From Flavobacteriaceae bacterium (GTDB lineage: Bacteria > Bacteroidota > Bacteroidia > Flavobacteriales > Flavobacteriaceae), in NCBI GenBank assembly GCA_015489265.1, contig WFZY01000366.1, positions 1-13,914 on the forward strand: 13,914 bases of DNA. The letters run 5' to 3'. Positions 1 through 6,631 of the stretch are shown in pieces; position 1 is the stretch's first letter, and every line of letters begins with the position of its first letter. The notes below the pieces were generated by a model. It was given only the letters and a program-made list of their open reading frames with translations. It had not been told where the DNA came from and did not search any database. A program made the position numbers and the translations under genes.

Positions 1-396
1 ATGCAGGCATCGGCTGAAGAAATTACCGCTATAAAAGGAATCGGTGAAAAAATTGCCGAAAGTATCAAAACTTATTTTTCAAATCCGAAAAATATCGAAT
101 TAATCAACCGGCTCAAACAAGCCGGATTGCAGTTTGAATCTCATGAAGATGAAAATCCGGTAGTTGATAAATTACACGGCAAAAAATTTGTGATTTCCGG
201 TACATTTGAACATTTTTCACGTGATGAACTCAAACAAAATATTGAACATAACGGTGGCAAAGTCGTGAGTTCCGTCAGTAAAAATACCGATTATCTTTTG
301 GCAGGCGACAAACCCGGACCATCTAAAGTCAGTAAAGCACAAAATTTGGGTGTCTCAATAATTTCAGAAGCGGATTATTTGAATATGATAAAATAG
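1..396 (+). CDS. ligA: NAD-dependent DNA ligase, C-terminal end (partial)
   Basis: This is the last 131 residues of the NAD-dependent DNA ligase that seals nicks during replication and repair in bacteria. The family is usually about 660-700 residues long, so the ATG at the window edge is an internal methionine and the gene begins upstream. Residues about 5-21 (AIKGIGEKIAESI) are a helix-hairpin-helix DNA-binding motif. Residues about 58-131 form a BRCT domain, seen in KFVISGTF, the NGGKV turn, TDYLLAGDKPGPSK and the closing ISEADYLNMI. The catalytic lysine domain, OB fold and zinc finger lie outside the window. The reading frame is intact to its TAG stop. The order HhH then BRCT at a C-terminus is characteristic of LigA, so the identification is firm although only about a fifth of the protein is visible. 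Confidence 0.93.
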   Translation: MQASAEEITAIKGIGEKIAESIKTYFSNPKNIELINRLKQAGLQFESHEDENPVVDKLHGKKFVISGTFEHFSRDELKQNIEHNGGKVVSSVSKNTDYLLAGDKPGPSKVSKAQNLGVSIISEADYLNMIK

Positions 397-495
397 TATT
401 TTAGTGGAAAGTGAAAAAGTGCCAAGCGGAACATTATCCCGACAAATGACCGAGAAAAACAAAAACCAACAAGTAAATATATAAATCAGAAAAAC

Positions 496-516
496 GCACT
501 TTGCACTTGCACTTTT
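496..516. repeat. Short GCACTT repeat with an inverted partner upstream
   Basis: GCACTT occurs three times in 19 bases (496-501, 503-508, 509-514) in the gap between ligA and the sensor kinase gene. AAAAGTGC at 415-422 is the exact reverse complement of GCACTTTT at 509-516, with partial matching on either side, so the 146-base gap could fold into a loose long-range stem. No promoter of the TAnnTTTG type and no compact terminator with a T tract was found in this gap. The role is unknown. It may simply be an intergenic simple repeat. Confidence 0.5.
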
Positions 517-542
517 AACTCAAACAACCTATAAACCAACAC

Positions 543-3500
543 ATGCCCGACGGGTTTAAAATATCATTCATTGTCATTTTGTTAAATCTCATTTTTAGCA
601 ATGACATTTCAGGTCAACAACAATTATTTGAACAGATTTATAACCCACCGGTTTACAGTGATTTACACCAAATCATTCCATTAAATCAAGATAGTTTATT
701 GGTTGCGGGAAAAACGCTATTGCTTTATGACGGAAAAAACTGGAAAGCATTCAAAAAACAACCGCCCTGCCATATTCAAAAGCTTTTTGTCGTTAATACC
801 GATTGCATATTTGTCACTAATGCCACCAAATACCAAAATTCTGATTTATGGCTGTGGAACGGTAAACACTGGCAAAAACTGTATCATCCGGTGGCAAATA
901 CCATTAACGATTTATATTTTACCGATGCTCAAAACGGTTATTTGGTCAGTTATGGCGAAATTGTACGGTTAAAAAACGGCATTTGGCAACATCTCAACCC
1001 GCCTGATAATCATAATATTGCAGAGATAGTCAATTTCCGGAATCAAATATACGTATTGGTCAATCAAAAAGGTATTTATAAAGCCGAAACCGGTCATTGG
1101 CATTTGATAGAACCGGCTTCAAATCTAAAAAAAATATTAGTCAAAAACGGACAATTCTTTTTGATTGGCACGAACTATTTGGCACAATTAAGCGATGATA
1201 AAATCACCAAAATATCAACAGATAGCCTTTGGAAAAGCGTAAATGATATTTATCCGGCTGACAATCAGATTATTGCCGTAGGACAAAAGGGACTCATCTT
1301 TCAATTGAAAAACCAAAAAATTCATCAACAAAAAAATCAAATTCATCAAAATTTAAATCAAATTATCGCACAAGCTACCGGTTTATGGGTGGTTGGTGAT
1401 GGTGGCATCATTCTCAAATTACAAACTCACAAACCGGCACAAAAGCATCCGAAATGGAAAGGTTTTAATCCGATTCGTTTTAATTCCAAAGCCAAAGTAA
1501 TTGACGATGAATACGGCGTGATTGCTGCAGATTTTAACAATGACGGCTTTACCGATATTTTTACCGCCGGACTCTTTGAAGCAGACCGTTTGTATATCAA
1601 TCAAGGTCAACTCAATTTTACCAATAAAGCCCAAGCATTCGGACTGACCGCCATTGAAAAAAATCATCCGGGGCAGCTTGATTTAGGGGCTTGTGCCGGC
1701 GATTTGGACAATGACGGTTATATCGATTTGTATGTTACGGTCTTAAACGGAAAGAATTTAATTTTAAAAAATATCAACGGTAAATATTTTGTCAATTACA
1801 GCAATATAGCCGGTGCTACCGGAAACGCTGACGAACGCACCAATGCTTGCATTATGGGTGATATAGACAATGATGGTGATTTGGATATTTTTATCACCAA
1901 CGAATTTTCGACTAATCGGCTGTATCGTAATAACGGCGCCGGAATTTTTAAAGAAATCACCGGTATCAGCGGCGTACAATCCAAAGCCGGCGGTAATGCA
2001 GCAAGTTTTGCCGATTTTGATTTGGACGGTGACATCGATTTGTTTGTAACCAATTGGTCTTTTGGCAACAAACTCTATCAAAATATGTGGCAAGAAACCG
2101 GCAAACTGTTTTTTAAAGACATCAGCCGGCAAGCTCATATTACCGGCGAACCCTATGAAAAAAGCAATGCCGTCGTGTTTACAGACCTGAACAATGACGG
2201 CTATCCCGATTTGTATATTGCCAATCGCAAAACTAGTAACCGGTTGTATATCAACAACAAAGACCGAACTTTTTCTGACCAAACAGCTCAAATGATCGGA
2301 CATGACAGCTTATCGACTTACGGGGTGGTTATCACGGATTTTGACGGCGATGGTTTAAAGGATATCTATCTGTCAAACGTAGGAAAAAATACATTTTACA
2401 AACAAATTAACGGCAAATTCATCAATCAAACCCAAAAATATCAAGTCGATATAAACGGCTACAGCACCGGTTCAGCACTGGCAGACTTTGACAATGACGG
2501 CGATTTGGATATATATGTTGCCAATTATGTCGGGGACGGTAGTACACTATTAATCAACAATGCTGATGACAATCGGTTTTACAAACTCAAATTGAACTTA
2601 AGCCATAGCAACCGGATGGGAATCGGAACTAAAATAACTGTTAGTGACAGCTTGAAAAATATAATTTATACTACTGAATTATCAGCCGGCAGTGGTTATG
2701 TATCCATGAATGCACCCCAACTGACTTTTTCTGTAAAAAACTTTCCCGGATACTTAAAAATTACACTTCCCGATGGACAAATTATTCATCGTAAAATTAC
2801 CGCAAACAGTCCGAAAATATTGCAAATAGCCGATACCGGAAAATTTGGACAATTGACAACCAGATATGGGCAAATACTTAAAAACCAAATTATAAATCCG
2901 CATAAATTATGGTCGGATATCAAACTTATTGTACTGCTTCTTATTCTATTTTTCAGTAGCAAACGCGGCATACAAAAATTGCATTGGTCAGTTCAAAAAA
3001 CTTTTATTTACGTTTTTATTATATTGACTTTCTACGGCATCATTTTTCAATATTTCGAATTTAACAATATCATTCTATCCACAATTTTACCATTTTCCTT
3101 AGTCATTTTATTGATTTTTACACAACATTATTTTGATGAACGCCGGCTTTTAAAAACAGAAGCACAGTTGAAACAAAAGAATTTAAAATTGAAAATTTCA
3201 CGAGATTTACACGACAATCTCGCTGCCACCTTGAGCAGTATCGGATTGTATAATGCCATGGCAAGCGAACAACTCAATCAAGACCGGAATTTGTCGCAAA
3301 AACTCATTGAAAAATCTTCCAAATTAGTCCATGAAGCTACAGCAACCATTACCGATATTATCTGGTCTATTCAACCCAAATCACAAAGCTTGGAAAGCTT
3401 GATGCTGCGATTACAGCAACAATTTAAACCCCTTTTGACAGCCAAAAAAATCAACTTCGATATCATTTGGGAAAAAGACCGGCTGAAAAAACAAAAAGTA

Positions 3501-3788
3501 CAAGACAGTTTTAAACAAAACACCTATTTAATCCTTAAAGAAGCCCTTAACAATGCCGTAAAATATGCGCAATCAACGCAAATCAGTATCTTTATATCAC
3601 AACAAAAACAACGAATCATTTTCAAAATAACCGATAACGGAAACGGATTTGACTTGTCCGAAAAAGCTTATGCAGGACATGGCTTGCAAAATATGCGTAA
3701 CAGGGCATTGGAACTATCCGGCGGCAATTTTGAAATTATAACCAACAATCAAGGAACAAGCATTGAATTTTCATTTGAAACAAAATGA
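543..3788 (+). CDS. Two-component sensor histidine kinase with double-propeller (FG-GAP/ASPIC-UnbV) periplasmic sensor
   Basis: A 1081-residue membrane sensor kinase. Residues 7-24 look like a cleaved signal peptide (hydrophobic core, then SG before QQQ). Residues about 50-295 hold seven degenerate repeats spaced mostly about 38 residues (W110, W148, W186; G209, G247, G285), read as a short-blade beta-propeller. Residues 330-658 hold seven DxDxDGxxD calcium-loop motifs starting at D330, D387, D440, D491, D548, D599 and D648, typical of FG-GAP/VCBS integrin-like propellers. Residues about 690-752 resemble the ASPIC/UnbV domain (NRMGIGTKITV, GSGYVS, LPDG). Three membrane segments lie near 793-806, 821-838 and 843-860, followed by a charged coiled coil. 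The kinase is NarL type: phospho-acceptor H890 in RDLHDNLAATLSS, N box E1000 to N1004, G1 box DNGNGF (1031-1036), and GHGL (1045-1048). There is no receiver or DNA-binding domain; the regulator is the next gene, 57 bases on. The kinase call is firm. The ligand is unknown. Confidence 0.92.
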   Translation: MPDGFKISFIVILLNLIFSNDISGQQQLFEQIYNPPVYSDLHQIIPLNQDSLLVAGKTLLLYDGKNWKAFKKQPPCHIQKLFVVNTDCIFVTNATKYQNSDLWLWNGKHWQKLYHPVANTINDLYFTDAQNGYLVSYGEIVRLKNGIWQHLNPPDNHNIAEIVNFRNQIYVLVNQKGIYKAETGHWHLIEPASNLKKILVKNGQFFLIGTNYLAQLSDDKITKISTDSLWKSVNDIYPADNQIIAVGQKGLIFQLKNQKIHQQKNQIHQNLNQIIAQATGLWVVGDGGIILKLQTHKPAQKHPKWKGFNPIRFNSKAKVIDDEYGVIAADFNNDGFTDIFTAGLFEADRLYINQGQLNFTNKAQAFGLTAIEKNHPGQLDLGACAGDLDNDGYIDLYVTVLNGKNLILKNINGKYFVNYSNIAGATGNADERTNACIMGDIDNDGDLDIFITNEFSTNRLYRNNGAGIFKEITGISGVQSKAGGNAASFADFDLDGDIDLFVTNWSFGNKLYQNMWQETGKLFFKDISRQAHITGEPYEKSNAVVFTDLNNDGYPDLYIANRKTSNRLYINNKDRTFSDQTAQMIGHDSLSTYGVVITDFDGDGLKDIYLSNVGKNTFYKQINGKFINQTQKYQVDINGYSTGSALADFDNDGDLDIYVANYVGDGSTLLINNADDNRFYKLKLNLSHSNRMGIGTKITVSDSLKNIIYTTELSAGSGYVSMNAPQLTFSVKNFPGYLKITLPDGQIIHRKITANSPKILQIADTGKFGQLTTRYGQILKNQIINPHKLWSDIKLIVLLLILFFSSKRGIQKLHWSVQKTFIYVFIILTFYGIIFQYFEFNNIILSTILPFSLVILLIFTQHYFDERRLLKTEAQLKQKNLKLKISRDLHDNLAATLSSIGLYNAMASEQLNQDRNLSQKLIEKSSKLVHEATATITDIIWSIQPKSQSLESLMLRLQQQFKPLLTAKKINFDIIWEKDRLKKQKVQDSFKQNTYLILKEALNNAVKYAQSTQISIFISQQKQRIIFKITDNGNGFDLSEKAYAGHGLQNMRNRALELSGGNFEIITNNQGTSIEFSFETK

Positions 3789-3845
3789 CACAAACAGACT
3801 ATTTTTTCATATCAATAAAATACAGAACTTCGAAAAAAATTACAT

Positions 3846-4478
3846 ATGATAAATATTTGTATCATAGAAGATCATAAAGATTACCGGCAAGCCCTGTGCG
3901 AAATGATAAATTTCTCTGATGAATTTCAGTGTTACAACAGCTATGAAACCGCCGAAATTGCCCTAAAAAATCTGATAGGAAATGAAGATTTGATTTTATT
4001 GGATATCAATTTGCCCGGAAAATCGGGTATTGACATCATACCCGAACTGAAAAGCATTAATCCGCAAGCTAAAATATTGATGTTAACCATGCTCGACGAT
4101 GATCAGATGATTTTAAAAGCGATTTTAAACGGCGCAAACGGCTACTTGCTCAAAAAAAGTAAACCGGCAGAAATATTAGACGCCATACAAGTTTGTTTGT
4201 CAGGCGGCAGCCCCATGACACCCGGCATTGCCACTAAAGTTTTAAACTTGTTTAAACAATACATACCACAAAAAAACGAGCAATACCAATTAACCAAACG
4301 TGAAACCGAAATTTTACACCTGTTAGTCGATGGTCTGGATAATAAAAACATTGCCGAAACCTTATTTATCAGTTTGGAAACCGTCCGTAATCACATCCGG
4401 CATATATATGAAAAACTACAAGTCCACAGCAAATCGCAAGCCGTCGTAAAAGCCATACGGGAAGGATTGTTGGAATAA
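3846..4478 (+). CDS. LuxR/NarL-family response regulator
   Basis: A cytoplasmic 210-residue transcription regulator that should receive phosphate from the sensor kinase encoded just upstream. Residues 1-120 are a receiver domain: acidic pair E8/D9, phospho-acceptor D53 in LLDINLPGKSG, T81 after the fourth strand (LMLTM), and the conserved lysine near K103 in YLLKKS. Residues about 148-205 are a LuxR-type helix-turn-helix (LTKRETEILHLLVDGLDNKNIAETLFISLETVRNHI), the usual partner of HisKA_3-type kinases. Length and domain order are typical, and no key residue is missing. The 57-base gap from the kinase gene, on the same strand and with no terminator, suggests co-transcription. Target genes cannot be inferred: no clear inverted-repeat operator was found upstream of either gene. 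Confidence 0.94.
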   Translation: MINICIIEDHKDYRQALCEMINFSDEFQCYNSYETAEIALKNLIGNEDLILLDINLPGKSGIDIIPELKSINPQAKILMLTMLDDDQMILKAILNGANGYLLKKSKPAEILDAIQVCLSGGSPMTPGIATKVLNLFKQYIPQKNEQYQLTKRETEILHLLVDGLDNKNIAETLFISLETVRNHIRHIYEKLQVHSKSQAVVKAIREGLLE

Positions 4479-4541
4479 TTGAATGGCATTATGCCAAATC
4501 GAAATTTTTCAATAATTTTACATTTTATAAAATATTTTGTT

Positions 4542-5312
4542 ATGCAAATCACCTCATGGAATGTCAACGGCATCAGAGCCGTCTTAAAAAAAGGATTTGT
4601 CGAAAATATAAAAAGCATCCATCCCGACATATTATGTCTGCAAGAAACCAAAGCACAAGAGCATGAAGTGGTTGAAGCGCTTAAAAATTTCAGCAATACT
4701 TATCAAATTTTTGTCAATTCGGCAGAAAAAAAGGGCTATTCCGGAACCGCAATACTCTCAAAACCAACACCTTTAAAAGTTATGTTCGGCATCAATATAC
4801 CCGAACATGATCAAGAAGGCAGGGTGATTACCGCCGAATATCAAGATTTTTTTCTGCTCAATGTCTATGCCCCCAATGCCGGTCAAGGTTTAAAGCGCTT
4901 AGACTATAAAGCGCGATGGAATAAAGATTTTCAAGCATATGTCACCGCTTTAGACCGTCAAAAACCGGTCATAATTACCGGCGATTTGAATGTGGCACAT
5001 CAAGCTATTGATTTAAAAAATCCGAAGAGCAATTATAACAAAACCGCCGGTTATACCGAAGTGGAAATACAAGGATTTCAAGCACTGCTCGATGCCGGAT
5101 TTATAGATACTTTCAGATATTTATATCCCGACAAAATTGCTTATACCTATTGGAGTTACCGCTTCAACGCGCGTGCCCGCAATGCCGGCTGGCGTATTGA
5201 TTATTTTTTAGTCAGTAAGCGGTTAAGAGATAAGGTTCAAGATGTTGTGATACACAGCGATATTATGGGGTCTGACCATTGCCCAATCAGTCTGATTATT
5301 GATGTTCAGTAA
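4542..5312 (+). CDS. xth: Exodeoxyribonuclease III (AP endonuclease)
   Basis: A 256-residue DNA repair nuclease of the exonuclease III/AP endonuclease family, which cuts 5' to abasic sites and trims 3' blocked ends. The complete active-site set is present: N7 in SWNVNG, E35 in LCLQETKA, Y109 in NVYAPN, D148 and N150 in GDLNVAH, and D245/H246 in SDHCPI, with the WRIDYFLVS strand at 217-225. The ATG at 4542 is chosen because family members begin directly with M-x-I-x-S/T-WNVNG. The frame stays open upstream to a TTG at 4479, but that would add 21 unmatched residues touching the preceding stop. It lies 63 bases after the response regulator and 11 bases before the small membrane protein gene, so it probably heads or belongs to a transcript with that gene and menC. 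Confidence 0.95.
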   Translation: MQITSWNVNGIRAVLKKGFVENIKSIHPDILCLQETKAQEHEVVEALKNFSNTYQIFVNSAEKKGYSGTAILSKPTPLKVMFGINIPEHDQEGRVITAEYQDFFLLNVYAPNAGQGLKRLDYKARWNKDFQAYVTALDRQKPVIITGDLNVAHQAIDLKNPKSNYNKTAGYTEVEIQGFQALLDAGFIDTFRYLYPDKIAYTYWSYRFNARARNAGWRIDYFLVSKRLRDKVQDVVIHSDIMGSDHCPISLIIDVQ

Positions 5313-5323
5313 ATTATAAAAAT

Positions 5324-5464
5324 ATGAGTTTAGCCAATATCTTATTTATCATTGTCATGTTGCATTTAGCTGTTGGGTTCGGTTATGTCGTTTACAAACT
5401 GGAATTCAGTGGTAAAAAGAAAGACAAAACGAAAGATGAAACCGCAAAAGATGATAACGAATGA
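5324..5464 (+). CDS. Small single-pass membrane protein (46 aa) coupled to menC
   Basis: A 46-codon open frame that begins 11 bases after xth and ends in a TGA overlapping the menC start codon (ATGA, 5461-5464). Residues 4-25 (ANILFIIVMLHLAVGFGYVVYK) form one hydrophobic helix. The remaining tail is strongly charged: KKKDKTKDETAKDDNE, with lysines next to the membrane and a mixed acidic end, which suggests an N-out, C-in topology. I do not recognise a family. Support for translation is the clean ATG, the tight gene spacing, the four-base overlap typical of translational coupling, and a composition that makes sense as a membrane protein. It might assist a membrane step of menaquinone synthesis or be a generic small envelope protein; this is inference. 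It is short enough to be missed by ordinary length cut-offs. Confidence 0.7.
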   Translation: MSLANILFIIVMLHLAVGFGYVVYKLEFSGKKKDKTKDETAKDDNE

Positions 5465-6495
5465 AAGCCCGTTATGTCAAATATTTATTAAATTTTAAAC
5501 GACCTGCAGGCACTTCGCGCGGTATCCTGACCACAAAAGAAACCTATTTTTTGATATTGGAAACCGACGGCAACACCGGTTATGGCGAATGCAATTTGTT
5601 TAAAGGTCTATCAGCCGATGATGTGCCCGATTACGAACAAAAATTAGATTGGCTGGTGCAAAATATCAGGCAAAATCCGGATGTCATTATCCATGAATTA
5701 CGAGATTATCCTTCTATCATTTTAGGTTGGGAAACCGCTCTAAAAAGTTTGAAAGCCGCACAACCACATCTACTCTACCCGTCTGATTTTACAGCAGGCA
5801 TTACAGGTATTCCCATAAACGGTTTGATATGGATGGGTAACAAAGATTTTATGTTTCGGCAAATCAAAGAAAAATTACAAGCCGGTTTTAAAGTCATCAA
5901 GCTCAAAATCGGTGCTATTAATTTTAAAGACGAGCTGGATTTATTGCAATATATTCGCCGGCAATTTTCTGCTGCTGATATTGAAATACGAGTCGATGCC
6001 AACGGCGCATTTTCCCCCGAAGAAGCTTTAGAAAAACTCAAACGGCTATCCGATTTTGACATACATTCGATAGAACAACCTATCAAAGCCGGACAGCTGG
6101 AAAAACTAACCGAACTTTGTTCAAAAACCCCTTTACCCATAGCGTTGGACGAAGAATTAATCGGCTATAATCATCTGTTTGACAAACAAAAATTTTTAGA
6201 AACAATCAAACCGCAGTATATCATTATCAAGCCCGCATTGCACGGTGGTTTTATAGGAACAGACGGCTGGATCAAGGCAGCTGAACACACCCGAACCGGC
6301 TGGTGGATAACGTCGGCACTGGAAAGTAATGTCGGTTTAAATGCCATAGCTCAATATACCTACCAACGTCAAGTTAAAATGCCGCAAGGATTAGGAACTG
6401 GCGGATTGTTTTCCAATAATTTCAGTAGCCCGTTGTATATTCATCAAGGTGAACTGCGTTACAATCCGGAGAAAAAATTGGAATTCAGTATATAA
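5461..6495 (+). CDS. menC: o-Succinylbenzoate synthase (menaquinone biosynthesis)
   Basis: A 344-residue enolase-superfamily enzyme that dehydrates SHCHC to o-succinylbenzoate, an early step of menaquinone synthesis in the cytoplasm. The superfamily barrel motifs are all visible: KLK with acid/base K149 (preceded by K147), metal ligands D179 in VDANGAF, E205 in IEQPI and D230 in ALDEE, and K257 in IIKPALHGG on the opposite face. TSALESNVGLNA at 284-295 is also typical. The capping domain is formed by the N-terminal 110 residues (GYGECNLFKGLSADD). The closest superfamily alternative, dipeptide epimerase, is less likely given the compact length and the IIKPALHGG and SALES motifs, although family members are often misassigned. 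The start overlaps the upstream 46-codon gene by ATGA, indicating translational coupling. No other men genes are in the window. Confidence 0.9.
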   Translation: MKARYVKYLLNFKRPAGTSRGILTTKETYFLILETDGNTGYGECNLFKGLSADDVPDYEQKLDWLVQNIRQNPDVIIHELRDYPSIILGWETALKSLKAAQPHLLYPSDFTAGITGIPINGLIWMGNKDFMFRQIKEKLQAGFKVIKLKIGAINFKDELDLLQYIRRQFSAADIEIRVDANGAFSPEEALEKLKRLSDFDIHSIEQPIKAGQLEKLTELCSKTPLPIALDEELIGYNHLFDKQKFLETIKPQYIIIKPALHGGFIGTDGWIKAAEHTRTGWWITSALESNVGLNAIAQYTYQRQVKMPQGLGTGGLFSNNFSSPLYIHQGELRYNPEKKLEFSI

Positions 6496-6586
6496 TATCA
6501 TTTAATCTATTTCTGAAATTTCTAAAATTGAATAGCAGATATTATGAAGTAAAAACAAACATCAAAGTTCACAAATCAAACATTTG

Positions 6587-6612
6587 AAATCTGAAATCGC
6601 AAATCTGAAATC
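6587..6612. repeat. Tandem AAATCTGAAATC repeat
   Basis: Two exact copies of AAATCTGAAATC (6587-6598 and 6601-6612) separated by GC, preceded by related AT-rich words (ACAAATCAAA, CATTTG). They lie in the 136-base gap between menC and the membrane protein gene, just ahead of its chosen start. An upstream TTG at 6584 would translate through this repeat, which argues that the repeat is untranslated leader. The function is unknown. Confidence 0.6.
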
Positions 6613-6631
6613 AATAATACTCAATTCCTCA

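Noticed and set aside
1314..1380. N/Q-rich low-complexity run in the sensor kinase (residues about 258-279)
   Set aside because: It looked like a possible linker or insertion, but it falls between two blades of the 38-residue repeat and is best read as a loop.
1764..2303. 179-codon minus-strand open frame inside the sensor kinase gene
   Set aside because: It is antisense to the calcium-loop repeats. The recurring GAT/GAC-rich codons avoid stops on the other strand, and the translated product has no recognisable features. The plus-strand protein is clearly real.
4485..4495. GGCATTATGCC mini-palindrome after the response regulator
   Set aside because: The stem is only five base pairs, with a one-base centre and no T tract. 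It is too weak to call a terminator or operator.
4479..4541. TTG start extending xth upstream by 21 residues
   Set aside because: The family begins right at the ITSWNVNG strand, and the extension abuts the response regulator stop and looks like untranslated spacer.
6584..6631. TTG start extending the membrane protein by 16 residues
   Set aside because: It would translate the AAATCTGAAATC repeat. The ATG at 6632 directly precedes the first membrane helix.
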